A DNA stretch of 64,000 nt, taken from positions 868,001-932,000 of the forward strand of contig CAWHVG010000005.1 in NCBI GenBank assembly GCA_963832725.1, written 5' to 3'. The notes below the pieces were generated by a model, which worked only from the letters and a program-made list of their open reading frames with translations, was not told where the DNA came from and ran no database searches. This DNA comes from JAEZBP01 sp963832725. Lineage in GTDB: Bacteria; Myxococcota_A; Polyangia; Polyangiales; Sandaracinaceae. This document shows positions 1 through 9,351 of this stretch, in pieces; position 1 is the stretch's first letter; each line of letters begins with the position of its first letter. A program made the position numbers and the translations under genes.

Positions 1-96
1 GCGCATCTTACATCGAAGTTGGCGCGACGGTGCCCGCGTCTCCCCCAAAGCGCGCCGCGATCGTCGAAAAGGCCCCGCGCATCGGGTCGCCAGGCT

Positions 97-762
97 TCAG
101 ATCGGCCAGAGCGTGCCCCGCCCGGCCGCGTGCCAGCCGGCCAGCTCGGCGTAGAGCGCGAAGAAACCCAGCGCGACGATGAGCCCGCTCAACCGCGCCG
201 CGCGGCGGCCTTCGGGCGAGTCCACGAGATCGAGCGCGATGACCAGGCGCGGCGCCGAGGCCCACAGATGGACGGCGAACGCGGTGAGCCCGACGGCGTG
301 CAGGATCGCGTGTGGCCAGCGGCCCATTCCGTCGCGGAGCGCAACCCAGGAGAGGAGCGGCTCGGAGCCGTTCAGGAGCTTCGGCGCCCACAGCCAGCCG
401 GCGTGGTAGAGCAGCCAGGCGAAGAAGATCCAGGAGCAGACCCGCGCCAGCAGCCCGAGCCGGCGCGCGGCTTCGGGCTCCTCGGCCATCGCCGACCGCA
501 GCGACGCCGGCTCCGCGCCCCGCCTGCGCAGCGCCACGTCGAGCCCAACCCACGCCACCACCGGCAGCACGATCAGGACGAGCTCCACGCCGATCGCCAA
601 GGGGCCGTGGGAGGTCGAGGCCATTCGCCGCACCCACGCATCGCGCCCTGCGAAGGCCGCCCACTGCTCGTAGAGATGGAACGCGGCCCAGACGGCGACG
701 GGCACGATCCCGAGCAGCTCGTGGGCGCGCCAGCCGGGCCCGATCCGCGCTTCCGAGTCCAT
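97..762 (-). CDS. Succinate dehydrogenase/fumarate reductase cytochrome b-like membrane protein
   Basis: A 221-residue protein with about five hydrophobic membrane segments. Histidines sit in or beside the helices in the pattern of the di-haem cytochrome b subunit of type B succinate dehydrogenase/fumarate reductase: FHLYEQW near residue 29, HAGWLW in the middle, and RWPHAILH followed by AVHLWAS in the fourth helix. That subunit anchors the complex in the inner membrane and passes electrons to or from quinone. The flavoprotein and iron-sulfur genes would have to lie beyond the left edge. An ATG on the same strand at 6-4 could begin the next gene, but too little is visible to say. Assignment rests on helix count and His pattern; another haem-binding membrane protein is possible. 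Confidence 0.6.
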   Translation of the reverse strand: MDSEARIGPGWRAHELLGIVPVAVWAAFHLYEQWAAFAGRDAWVRRMASTSHGPLAIGVELVLIVLPVVAWVGLDVALRRRGAEPASLRSAMAEEPEAARRLGLLARVCSWIFFAWLLYHAGWLWAPKLLNGSEPLLSWVALRDGMGRWPHAILHAVGLTAFAVHLWASAPRLVIALDLVDSPEGRRAARLSGLIVALGFFALYAELAGWHAAGRGTLWPI

Positions 763-1674
763 CAGCGGCGGAGACTATCAGGCTACGGAAGAAACGCGCA
801 CGACGCGTCCACGATGCCGAGGGCAGGCGTGTGCGCGAGGTTCGCGGCGGGCCGTCTTCCTGCGGGCGTCCGCGCCTCCCGGCTCGCGCGTCGCACGCCG
901 CCGCCTCGTGCGGACTCCCACCAGCACCAAGCCGTCCTGACCATCGAACGCCGCGTTCGCCTCGATACGACCCTCGGCCGCGCTCCAAAGGGGAAAAACT
1001 GCGCGAAACGTGTCTTCGTGAAGTCTTGGAGGGCTTCGCGATCTCCGAGACCGTGTCGGGCCGCCGTGACACCCTCTCGCGTTCCGCCAAACGTGTGTTC
1101 GGCCCTTCAATCACGGTCTTCGCGGATTCCGAGCGTGTGTTCGACCGACGAACACGGCCTTGGAATCCGCGAAGAGGTGCGTCGATTGCGCGATCACGGT
1201 CTCGACGGACGTCGAGCCCCTTGCGGAAGCCACGAAGACGCGTTTTGCGGCTCAGGAGCCGCCTGCGTCGCCCGTACCGCCCTGTCCGTCCTGTCCGTCC
1301 GACGCGGCTGAAGCCACGTCTCGGTGCTCGCCGCCTGCGCCGCGGAGCGAGGGCTGGTCTCTCCGGTGAGCCCGTTCGGAGAGAGCGCCGACCAGACCGG
1401 ACCGGACGCGAACCCCGCCGTCGAGCGGATCGGCGTGGTCGGAGGGCGCGCGGCTGACGAGGACGTCGGCCTCGCCGAGGAGCGTGCCGGCCGGATCGCC
1501 CGCGCATCGATCGATCGCGGCGTCCCCGCCGACCGTGACGCACGGCGTCCTCCGCGAACACGACGCGGACGACGCTCGGGCGGCGTGCGGCGGAAGCTCG
1601 AGCGGCGCGGACGCGGGCCCCGTGAGCCAACGGACGCCCGGAAGAAACGCGCACTCGCGGGAGCGGCTCGACGC
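763..1674. other. Gene-free stretch
   Basis: About 900 bases with no ORF that looks like protein; the open frames here are Arg/Pro-rich and typical of antisense reading in GC-rich DNA. The stretch holds the nested inverted repeats annotated at 1001-1253 and a tandem CTGTCCGTC doublet near 1282-1300. The flanking genes are both on the minus strand. Confidence 0.6.
1001..1253. repeat. Nested inverted-repeat cluster
   Basis: The best hairpin spans 1118-1174. The arm CTTCGCGGATTCC (1118-1130) pairs with GGAATCCGCGAAG (1162-1174). Inside it GTGTTCG (1137-1143) pairs with CGAACAC (1149-1155) around a 5-base loop, and the two 6-base inner segments partly pair. A diverged copy of the same motif begins with CTTCGCGATCTCCGAG near 1033, followed by a weaker stem GTGTC/GACAC. 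The outer edges also match in opposite orientation (AAACGTGTCTTCGTG near 1006, and AAACGCGTCTTCGTG on the minus strand near 1248). The unit therefore recurs in both orientations. It may be a mobile palindromic repeat or a structured RNA. Confidence 0.65.
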
Positions 1675-2337
1675 TCAGCGCCACGAGAAGCCGGTGATCC
1701 GGCCCCGCCAGTAGACCTCGCGCTCGTCGGGACCACCCCAGGCGACCTCGGCCTCGATGGGAATCCGAGCGCCCTCGATCTCGCCGTAGCGCAGGAAGCG
1801 AGCGCTCCACGGCTGGACACCGAGCTCACCTCGAACGCGGTTCTGCGCTTCAATCGACATCACGTCGCCGTTCGCGTCGAACGCGAAGTCGACGAAGGAG
1901 GCCTCGTCGTGCGCCCACACCCGGGACCGGCCGTCGGGGGCCTCGTCGAAGTGGAGCTCGGGGTTGTCGCGGACGGCGGTCGGGTTCCAGGGCAGCTCCG
2001 CGAGATAGCGGAGCAGCTCACCCCGGTCGAGCTCGACGCTCGGTGCGCCCTTGGAGACGGGGACGGCACCGAAGAGCTTCGCCTCGAGCCGTCCGTGCCC
2101 GTCTTCGTAGGCGTCCTCGACCACCACCGTGAGCAGGGGCGCCATACGGCCGCGCGCGTGCCAGCAGAACGCGCATCGGGTCGCGTCGAACCACTGCTCC
2201 GCGTTGAACGGAATCCACTTGCCGGACTCGAGCCTCAGCTCGCCTTCCTGCGTGATCGTGGTCCCGCGCGCCGCGTCCGGCGGGCGCGGGAGGTGTCGAT
2301 TGAGGAAACGCTTCCAAGCCTTCGGGAGTGGTCGCAT
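1675..2337 (-). CDS. DUF6544 family protein
   Basis: 220 residues. The order of conserved blocks matches the DUF6544 family: a GELRLESGKWIPFNAEQWF stretch near residue 35, an F-W-ARG motif (FCWHARG), VEDAYEDGHGRLEAKLFG, a Glu-Leu-Leu-Arg-Tyr-Leu block followed by WNP, and a closing YWRGRITGF. Family members have no established biochemical role. No membrane helix or signal peptide is evident. The ATG at 2337 is chosen because the conserved region begins right after it; a longer N-terminus is possible because the frame stays open upstream, but that part is Arg-rich and unlike protein. Confidence 0.6.
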   Translation of the reverse strand: MRPLPKAWKRFLNRHLPRPPDAARGTTITQEGELRLESGKWIPFNAEQWFDATRCAFCWHARGRMAPLLTVVVEDAYEDGHGRLEAKLFGAVPVSKGAPSVELDRGELLRYLAELPWNPTAVRDNPELHFDEAPDGRSRVWAHDEASFVDFAFDANGDVMSIEAQNRVRGELGVQPWSARFLRYGEIEGARIPIEAEVAWGGPDEREVYWRGRITGFSWR

Positions 2338-2489
2338 CCCCCCGAGATGCACACGGTTCCACACGAGTCCAGCCGCAGGTCGCACGCCGGGACGCTGGCG
2401 TTTGCGCAAGCGTCCCGCGCGGCGGGGAGAGACTCGGTCGGGTCGAGCGTGCTGCGCGCGAGCCCGACGGAGTCGAGCTCTGCGCGACG

Positions 2490-4010
2490 CTACTGGCCGG
2501 GCGGCGGCGAGGACGGGCGCGGAGCGGGCCGGCCGCGGGGAGGCCCGCCGGGACGCGGACCGCCGGGCGGACCACCGAAGTGCGCGCCGCCGGGGCGACC
2601 GCCGGGAGGGCCGCCGAAGTGCGCGCCGCCGGGGCGACCGCCGGGCGGACCGCCGGGAGGGCCACCGGGACGCGGACCACCCGGACCACCCATGCCAGGC
2701 ATCCCGGGGAAGCCCGGAGGCATCTGGGGCATCTCGCGAACGTCGAGCAGCTCGATGTCGAAGACGAGATCGCCGGGGGGCGCGCCGGGGCGCCCCGCGA
2801 AGGCCTGCGCTTCCGGCACCCAGAAGCGGCGCTTCTCGCCGGCCACCATGAGCTGGATCCCCTCGCGCAGCCCCGCGATGGCGAGCTGCCCGAGCGGCAG
2901 CGTCAGGGGCCGCTCGCGGGTGACCGTGGAGTCGAACATCTCCCCGTCGGTCTTCCAGCCGGTGAGATTGAAGCGCACGAGGCTCTGGTCGGTCGGGTGC
3001 TCGTCGCCGGTGCCTTCCTGGAGGCGGAGCGAGGCGACGCCGGACTCCAGCCGCTCGGCGCCGGGTGCGGGCGCGTCGAGGTGCTCGGGCGTCGCGGGCG
3101 GCGGCGGGGGCGTCTCGAACGAGATCAGCTCCACGTCGAAGACGAGCATCCCTTGGGGCGCGCCGGGGCGACCGCGGTAGGCGAGGTCTTGGGGCACCCA
3201 CAGGCGGCGCGTCTCACCGGTCACCATGAGCTGCACGCCCTCGGTCCAGCCCGGGATCACTCCGTCGAGGTTGAACGTGGCGGGCTCGCCACGCGTTCTC
3301 GACGAGTCGAACATCTGACCGTCGGTGGTCCAGCCCGTGTACTGCACGGTGACCCGGTCGGTCGCGGCCGGGTGCGTGTCCCCGGTCCCGGGCGTGATCA
3401 CCTTGCTGGCCAGCCCCGACTCGGTCGTCACCGCGTCATCGGGGGGCGCCGCGACGTCCGACGGCGCCGGGATCGGAGCGGGCCGCGCCGGCGGCTCGCC
3501 CTGGGCGAAGGGGTTCTGCACCTCGGCCGGATCGGTCGGCGCGCCGGGCACGGAGGGCGCCTCGGTCGCGATCTCGGGGGCCTCTTCGGGAGCGGCGTGA
3601 CGGCCGTTCTGCCAGTACCAGAACGCACCGCCGGCGATGCACACGACGACCACGGCGAGCACGATCATTCGGGACTGCGGGTCGTCCCCGGCGGCCGCCG
3701 GGGGCCCGGGCCGTGCCGCGGCCGCGCGCTCCTCGCCCTCGTCGTCGTCCGAGTCGTCGTCGTCCGAGTCGTCGTCGTCCGAGTCGTCGTCGTCCGAGTC
3801 CTCGTCGTCCGAGTCGTCGTCGTCCGAGTCGTCGTCGTCCGAGTCGTCGTCGTCCGAGTCGTCGTCGTCCGAGTCGTCGTCGGAGCTCTCGTCGCCGGAG
3901 CTCTCGTCGTCTGCCGCGGCGGCGACCTCGCGCTCGTCTTCGCGGGCCTCGTCGGCCTCTGTCTCGGAGGAATCCGACTCCTCGGCGTCCACGTTCTTTT
4001 TCTCGGTCAT
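2490..4010 (-). CDS. Membrane-anchored tandem FKBP-type peptidyl-prolyl isomerase
   Basis: 506 residues. N-terminal acidic region (about 1-115) with nine DSDDD-type repeats, then one membrane helix (about 118-138, MIVLAVVVVCIAGGAFWYW), a Pro/Ala-rich linker, and two FKBP domains (about 200-300 and 320-430). Both carry family hallmarks: YTGWTTDGQMFDSS with VIPGWTEGVQLM in the first, LTGWKTDGEMFDST with AIAGLREGIQLM in the second. A Gly/Pro/Arg tail with two 13-residue repeats ends the protein. No signal peptide precedes the helix, so the acidic part is probably cytoplasmic and the isomerase domains periplasmic, where they would help fold exported proteins. The second domain reads AIAG where the first has VIPGW, so it may be weaker. 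Confidence 0.85.
   Translation of the reverse strand: MTEKKNVDAEESDSSETEADEAREDEREVAAAADDESSGDESSDDDSDDDDSDDDDSDDDDSDDDDSDDEDSDDDDSDDDDSDDDDSDDDEGEERAAAARPGPPAAAGDDPQSRMIVLAVVVVCIAGGAFWYWQNGRHAAPEEAPEIATEAPSVPGAPTDPAEVQNPFAQGEPPARPAPIPAPSDVAAPPDDAVTTESGLASKVITPGTGDTHPAATDRVTVQYTGWTTDGQMFDSSRTRGEPATFNLDGVIPGWTEGVQLMVTGETRRLWVPQDLAYRGRPGAPQGMLVFDVELISFETPPPPPATPEHLDAPAPGAERLESGVASLRLQEGTGDEHPTDQSLVRFNLTGWKTDGEMFDSTVTRERPLTLPLGQLAIAGLREGIQLMVAGEKRRFWVPEAQAFAGRPGAPPGDLVFDIELLDVREMPQMPPGFPGMPGMGGPGGPRPGGPPGGPPGGRPGGAHFGGPPGGRPGGAHFGGPPGGPRPGGPPRGRPAPRPSSPPPGQ
2561..2638 (-). repeat. Two 39-base repeats encoding a Gly/Pro tail
   Basis: Two tandem 39-base units (2561-2599 and 2600-2638) differ at a few bases and encode a 13-residue unit rich in Gly, Pro and Arg with a single Ala-His-Phe. 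They form part of the C-terminal tail of the FKBP protein. Confidence 0.8.
3741..3880 (-). repeat. Nine 15-base repeats encoding the acidic region
   Basis: About nine tandem copies of GTCGTCGTCCGAGTC (plus strand), one with a C in first position that changes an Asp to Glu. They encode the DSDDD repeats of the FKBP protein. Such perfect repeats are prone to copy-number change and assembly collapse. Confidence 0.9.
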
Positions 4011-4298
4011 CGCGGGGACGCTAGCACTCGAAGCGCCATCCGCCTCCCCATGACGAAAATTCGTCCTTTCGCGCCTCTTTCCCCCGAGGCTGAAGGGAGC
4101 GACTGGCGGACGTCCCCGGCACCGCGCATCGCCGTCCCGATGCCTCACGAGCCGGCGCGCAGCGGCAGGTCGCCTCACTCGGTGGAACGCTCGTCCACGT
4201 CGGGAGCGCTGGGCGCGGACCGATCCTCGCACGCGGTCGCGGCGCCCGAACGCGCGGGCCTGTCCTCGCGGCGGAGGCATCGAGTATCGTCGGGCGCC

Positions 4299-5231
4299 AT
4301 GGAAACGCCCTTCGTCCTGGTGGTGAATCCCCGCGCGGGCGCGGGAGCCGCCGCCGCGCGCCTGCCGGCCCTGCGCGCCGCGCTCGAGAACGCGGGCGCC
4401 CGCTTCGACGTCGCGCTGACCGAGGCACCGCGCGACGCCACCCGGTTGGTCCGCGAGGCGCTCGAGGGCGGCGCCGCCGGCGTGGCGGTGGTGGGCGGCG
4501 ACGGAACGCTGAACGAGGCGGTGAACGGCTTCTTCGACGAGAACGGCGACCCGATCGCGCCCGACGCCTGGCTCGGCCCGCTGCCCTGCGGGACCGGTGG
4601 CGACTTCCGCCGCACCCTCGGCATCAGCCGCCGCATCGATCCGATGGTGACTCGCATGCTCTGGGCGCGACCGCGAAGGGTGGACGTGGGTTGGATGACC
4701 TTCGTGGACCACGAGGGTCGCGAAGCACAGCGCGCGTTCATCAACATCGCCAGCTTCGGGATGAGCGGGATGGTCAATCGGATCGTGAACGAGGGGCCGA
4801 AGTGGATGGGCGGCACGCCCGCGTTCCTGCTCGGCACCTTCCGCGCGCTGGCCCGCTACGAGAACCAACCGGTCCGACTGACCCTCGACGACGGCGAGCC
4901 CATCGTGCACGAGGTGCTGACGGTGGCGGTGGCCAACGGCCGCTTCTTCGGCGGCGGGATGCAGATCGCCCCGCGCGCCGAGATCGACGACGGCGCGTTC
5001 GACGTCGTCATCCTCTCGCACACGCCGCTCGGCTCTCTGAGGCTGACCGGCGACATCTACCGCGGCGCGCATCTGACACGCGACGGCGTGTCGTTCAGCC
5101 GCGCCCGCCGCGTCCGCGCCGAGCCGGTTCGGAGCGGCGAGCCGGTGCTCATCGATCTCGACGGCGAAGCGCCCGGCTCCCTCCCCGCCACCTTCGAGCT
5201 GCGCGAGCGCGCGCTGCTTTTGCGCGCATGA
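4299..5231 (+). CDS. Diacylglycerol kinase-like lipid kinase
   Basis: 310 residues, the usual length for the YegS/DgkB family. The start FVLVVNPRAGAG and the motif VVGGDGTLNEAVNG (near residue 66) are the ATP-binding signature. PCGTGGDFRRTLG follows, in place of the usual GTAND-type loop. The C-terminal half has the family pattern VAVANGRFFGGGMQIAP and ends with an acidic LIDLDGE motif. It should phosphorylate a lipid such as diacylglycerol, or possibly a sphingoid base, at the inner membrane. The ATG at 4299 gives the family's N-terminus directly. It is followed 55 bases downstream by lnt on the same strand, so both may be transcribed together and both act on membrane lipids. Confidence 0.85.
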   Translation: METPFVLVVNPRAGAGAAAARLPALRAALENAGARFDVALTEAPRDATRLVREALEGGAAGVAVVGGDGTLNEAVNGFFDENGDPIAPDAWLGPLPCGTGGDFRRTLGISRRIDPMVTRMLWARPRRVDVGWMTFVDHEGREAQRAFINIASFGMSGMVNRIVNEGPKWMGGTPAFLLGTFRALARYENQPVRLTLDDGEPIVHEVLTVAVANGRFFGGGMQIAPRAEIDDGAFDVVILSHTPLGSLRLTGDIYRGAHLTRDGVSFSRARRVRAEPVRSGEPVLIDLDGEAPGSLPATFELRERALLLRA

Positions 5232-5286
5232 GGACGACCGGCGGCGCTCCGACGCGCGCCGACTCGGCGACCCACCGGCGAAAAAA

Positions 5287-6988
5287 GTGAACGACGTTCA
5301 CATTTCGACGGAGATCTCGGATCGCGCGCCCTCCACGGCGGGTGACCGCGCCGGCCGACCGAAGCGTGCCGGCCGACCGAAGCGTAAAGACGAGGCTCAC
5401 CCGTTCGACCCGCGCGCGCCCTTCTGGCGCTCGGCGCTCTTCGCCGCGCTCGCGGGCACGCTGATCGCGCTGGCCGGTGAGCCGCTCGCGCTCTCGTTTC
5501 CCGCCTTCCTCGCGCCGGCGGCCCTCTGGCTCGCGCTCGAGCCGACGCCGGGGCGACCGGTCCGCGCCCGCCGCGCGCTCTTCCTGGGCCTCGTCGCCGG
5601 CACGCTCACCAACGCCATCAGCCTCTACTGGATCGTCGGCCTGCTGGAGACCTTCGGGCACTTCCCGCTCGTCGCCGCCGTGCCGGTCGGCGCGCTGGCG
5701 TGGATCGCGCAATCGCTGCCCTTCGTCGTCGCGGCCCTGATCAGTGCGGCGCTGATGCGCCTCTCCGCGCCCGGATGGCTGGTCGTGCCGGCGTCGCTGG
5801 TGGTGGCGGGCACCGTCTGTCCCGCCCTCTTCCCGTGGCGCTACGGGCTGAGCCAGCTCTCCTTTCTCCCCTACGCGCAGGTCGCCGAGCTCGGCGGGCT
5901 GCCGCTGCTCGACGGCCTGGTCGCCCTCGTCGGCACCGGGCTCGTGCAGGCCTGGCGTGCGCGCAAGCCGCTGCCCGCCATCGTGGCCGCCCTCGCCTTC
6001 CTTCTGCCTGTCGGCTACGGCCTGCTCCGCCTCCAGGCCGTGCGCGAGGCGCGTGACGCGGCGCCCGAGCTGCGGGTCGGCGTCGTGCAGCCGAACATCG
6101 GCATCCTCGACAAGCAGGATCCGCAGCAGCACCTGGCGCAGCTCCGCCTGCTGCGCAGCATGACCCGAGACCTGGAGACGCGCGGCGCCGAGCTCGTGCT
6201 CTGGCCCGAGTCGTCCTATCCGCTCCCGATCCGCCGCGACACCGCGCGCGACCGCCACGAGCCGCTCGGGATCGAGAACGACGGCGTCCACGGCCCCGTC
6301 CTGGCCGGCGTGATCAGCACCGCGGGACCGCCCGGGCTGGCGCGGGTCCACGACGCGCGCGGGCGCATCGCCGGCACCATCGAGATCGGCGGCGGCGCGC
6401 GCTTCAACTCGGCGGTGGCGATCGCGCGCGGCGGCGAGGTGGTCGGTCTCGCCGACAAGGTCCACCTGCTCGCGTTCGGCGAGTACGTGCCCCTCTGGGA
6501 CTGGGTCCCGCCGCTGCAGCGCTTGCCGCGCGGCCTCTCGCCGGGCGAAGGACCGCAGATGGTCGAGGTGGCCGGCGCGCGCATCGGCGTCCTCAACTGC
6601 TACGAGGACCTGCTCGCCGATCACGTCCGCGCGCAGGCCCGCGCCGCGCCGGCGTTCTGGGCGAACCTGACCAACGACGCCTGGTTCGGCGACACCACCG
6701 CGCCGCTCCTGCACCACATGAACGCGCGGCTGCGCGCCATCGAGACGCGCCGCGACCTGGTCCGGGCGGTGAACACCGGCGTCAGCGCGCACACGCTGGC
6801 GACCGGCGAAGACGCGATCCGAACCGACACCTTCGCGCCCGCGGCGTTCATCGCCCGTGTCCGGCTCCTCCACGGCGAGACCCCCTGGGTGGCGTTCGGC
6901 GATTCTGGTCACGCCCGCCGTCGCGGGCGCGCTGGCCGGCTTCGTGCTCGCGCGGACGCGACGACGACGGCGTGCCGTGCGTGGCTGA
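5287..6988 (+). CDS. lnt: Apolipoprotein N-acyltransferase (frameshifted near the end)
   Basis: Inner-membrane enzyme that adds the third acyl chain to lipoproteins. The N-terminal half has about six membrane segments; the nitrilase-like domain starts near residue 258 (LRVGVVQPNIG). The catalytic triad is visible: Glu in LWPESSYPLP, Lys in DKVHLLAFGEYVP, Cys in GVLNCYEDLL. As written, the frame breaks after TPWVAFGD at GATTC (6901-6905). Removing one T gives GDLVTPAVAGAL, a final membrane helix, an Arg-rich tail and a TGA at 6986-6988, which is the normal family ending. Without the correction the frame runs on to 7365 through the next gene. A short extra N-terminus with a repeated GRPKRAGRPKR precedes the first helix. 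Confidence 0.9.
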
Positions 6989-7102
6989 GGGACACCGCGC
7001 ACCGGTCGCCCCCGCGCGTGCGCTTGGGCTACCCTTCTTCGCCCCGAGCCGGTTTTCGGGGACGCGGCGCCAGCGACACGGCATCTCGACCGACGGCGAA
7101 CC

Positions 7103-8285
7103 ATGCACATCGATTCGAACGCGAACGGCTCTCCTGTTCTCGCTCGCGGCGCTCCTGCTCGCGGGCGGGTGCTCCGACGCGCCGGATCGACACGCGCCGG
7201 CTCGTCCACCGAGCTCGCCCCAGCGGACGGCGGTGCAAGACCAGGCCATGCGCGCGCTCTTCATGGACGTCGCCGAGGCCCGCGCCTGCGACGAGCTCGA
7301 CGAGCGCTTCCTCCCGCTGGCCGAGGACCGCCCGAACGGCCCCAACCGGACGGAGCGCTCGGTGATCGAGGGGCGCTTCTGGGTGTCCTCGTGCCGGGTG
7401 GAGCGCCAGGACGATCACCTCGCGGTGCACCTCGGCGGTCGCGGCTGGCGCTTCATCGACAGCACGAGCGCGGGGCCGCTCGGGAGCCGCTTCGCCGCCC
7501 GCGGCGAGCTCCGCTTCGAGCTCACCTTCGACACCACCGCGACGGTGGATCTCCGTTACGACGAGGGCGGGCACCGCGTGCTCCTCGAGCTCACGCCGAC
7601 CGAGGCCGTCAGCGCGCGGGTCAGCCCGATCGGGTCGCTGCCGGTGGTCGCCCAGGGTGGCTGGTCCGGGGTGATCGGCGGGATCGGCGCGCTCCTCGGC
7701 GCACCCGTCGCGCGACAGGCCGACACGGCCGTGGCCGAAGAGGGCACCGCGATCGCGCGACGGCAGCTCGGCGCCGGTGGCACCCTCGTCGTCGATCTCT
7801 GCACGGGACAGCTCGACGGAGCGCTCGGTCCCCTCGAAGACGGAGCGCAGCCCGCCGAGCGCCCCTACCCTCCGGACGACACGCTCTGGCTCGACAACGC
7901 CCGCGCGGAGCTACGCCCGAACGGCATCGACATGAGCGGACCCTACCCGACGCTCGGGCGCACGCTCCGCGTCGACGTCGACGTCGAGTCGGGCGGCCCC
8001 GCCGAGGTCTCCTTGGTCTGCGGCGACGAGGCGGCGCAGATCGCGGACGGCTACATCCAGCGCGGCCGCGCGGGCGCCTTCGAAGCGCTCGCGGAGGGCC
8101 GGGCGAGCGCGCAGCACCCGCTCCAGCTCTCGTTACCGCCGGGGCGCTGCGCGACGCCGGTCGTGGTCGTCCGCCCGAGCGGCGCGCACCAGGTCGGCTA
8201 CCGCTACCGCGTGGTCCGCGAAGGCGAGCCGGCTGCGCCTTGGGTGCGCTGCGATCCGATCCCGGCCGGCGCGGACGCCCCCTGA
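7103..8285 (+). CDS. Large lipoprotein of unknown function (frameshift in the signal peptide)
   Basis: About 393 residues after correction. The sequence has GATTC at 7112-7116; removing one T makes GATC and joins the ATG at 7103 to the main frame. This gives MHIDRTRTALLFSL followed by a lipobox ending LLLAGGC, with the lipidated Cys near residue 25. Without the correction no sensible start exists. The mature protein has two parts: an N-terminal half with FWVSSCRV and GGRGWRFIDS, and a beta-rich C-terminal part from about residue 270. An internal GGWSGVIGGIGALLGAP stretch could be a loop or membrane-associated segment. I do not recognise the family. It lies 114 bases after lnt. Confidence 0.7.
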
Positions 8286-8347
8286 AGCTCAGCTCGAGGG
8301 CGATCGACTGAATCGGACCCGCGAGGCGGCGTGATGAGACGCGAACG

Positions 8348-8372
8348 CGCGGCGACGAGCGTCCACGCCGCG
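8348..8372. terminator. Possible bidirectional terminator
   Basis: CGCGGCG (8348-8354) and CGCCGCG (8366-8372) form a perfect 7-base stem with an 11-base loop, between two converging genes. There is no U-tract, as is common in GC-rich genomes, so this is tentative. Confidence 0.35.
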
Positions 8373-8421
8373 GATGGGGCCGGATCGGCAGTAGGACGAC
8401 GGGAACGTTGTCGACAGGCCT

Positions 8422-9351
8422 TCAGACCCGCGTGCGCTTCGGTCGATTCGCGCGCGGGAACGCCAACAGGGTCAACGGCTCGGGGCTGCGCGAGAACGCG
8501 AGCTCGCTGCCGATCGGCACCTCGTGCACGACGTGAGGCCCGTCCAGGAAGACCCTGCCTTCACGGATCTGGCTGTGGACGACCAAGCGCTCGCCCGCGC
8601 GCACCAACCCGCGCGTCCGCCGGTACTCGCCCGCTGGCGGGACGTAGGGCTCGCGCACGACGTACTGCAATCGTCGCGACGAGGGCGCGAGCGTGCGACC
8701 GCCGGCCGAGCGCTGGGCGGCCGTGGAGCCCGCGGCCGGGCCGACCCAGATCCCGCTCGACTTCTGCTGCTCCTCGACCTCACCGGCGCGGAGCAGGTAG
8801 CGCGTGGTCGCCGCCGGGCTGCGGTGGGCGAAGAGCGCGTCGTTGAGCACCCTCTTGTGCAGCACTTCGCCGTCGCACTCGACCTGCATGCGAGTGAGCG
8901 CCGTGGGACGGAGCAGGCCGGCCAGCGCCTCGGCGAGGATCTCCCGCACCTTGCCCTTCCGGCCACCGCAGAAGTGACCGACGCTGTGATCCGGCGCGCT
9001 GTCGATCGCGAGCACCGGTACGCCCGGCGGCACGCGATGCGACGCCCAGAGCAGCGTGCCGTCCCCGCCGACCGTGACGATGAGGTCGAAGTCCTCGACG
9101 AGCCCTTCGTCGCTGCGGTAGCGGAAGACGCCCTTGGTGCCGAGCGAGCGCAACGCCTCGCGCGTCTCGTCGAGCGTCTCCACGTGATCGTGGTCCGCGG
9201 CGAGGATGCTCTTCACCGTCTTGTCCTCGCGCTCGACCAGCTCGCGGATGCGCTCGTTGCGGCGCTCGCGCACGTAGATCTGGTACGCGGACTTCTTGTA
9301 GATCACGAGCACGCGGGGGCGCTCGTCGCCGTTTCGGCGGCCGTTCTTCAT
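8422..9351 (-). CDS. nadK: NAD kinase
   Basis: 309 residues. Makes NADP from NAD and ATP. The signature GGDGTLLWASH lies near residue 94, NDALFAHRSPAATTRY (the NE/D motif) near 169, and the GSTAA motif, preceded by SSGIWVGPAAG, near 200. The N-terminal region (YKKSAYQIYVRERRNERIRELV) is longer than in compact NAD kinases and fits the variant seen in Myxococcota. The ATG at 9351 overlaps the stop of the upstream NUDIX gene by four bases (ATGA), so the two are probably translationally coupled. Confidence 0.85.
   Translation of the reverse strand: MKNGRRNGDERPRVLVIYKKSAYQIYVRERRNERIRELVEREDKTVKSILAADHDHVETLDETREALRSLGTKGVFRYRSDEGLVEDFDLIVTVGGDGTLLWASHRVPPGVPVLAIDSAPDHSVGHFCGGRKGKVREILAEALAGLLRPTALTRMQVECDGEVLHKRVLNDALFAHRSPAATTRYLLRAGEVEEQQKSSGIWVGPAAGSTAAQRSAGGRTLAPSSRRLQYVVREPYVPPAGEYRRTRGLVRAGERLVVHSQIREGRVFLDGPHVVHEVPIGSELAFSRSPEPLTLLAFPRANRPKRTRV

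Noticed and set aside
3741..3880. CRISPR-like array of short repeats
   Set aside because: The repeats are 15 bases with no unique spacers and encode DSDDD units in a protein.
2328..5231. Very long plus-strand open frame (967 codons) covering the FKBP gene
   Set aside because: It is the antisense of the FKBP gene joined to the lipid kinase frame; only the part from 4299 has protein-like sequence. Long open antisense frames are expected at this GC content.
6901..6905. Programmed ribosomal frameshifting in lnt and the other broken genes
   Set aside because: There is no shared slippery heptamer or downstream structure, and the same GATC-plus-base pattern recurs in unrelated genes. An error or mutation is simpler.
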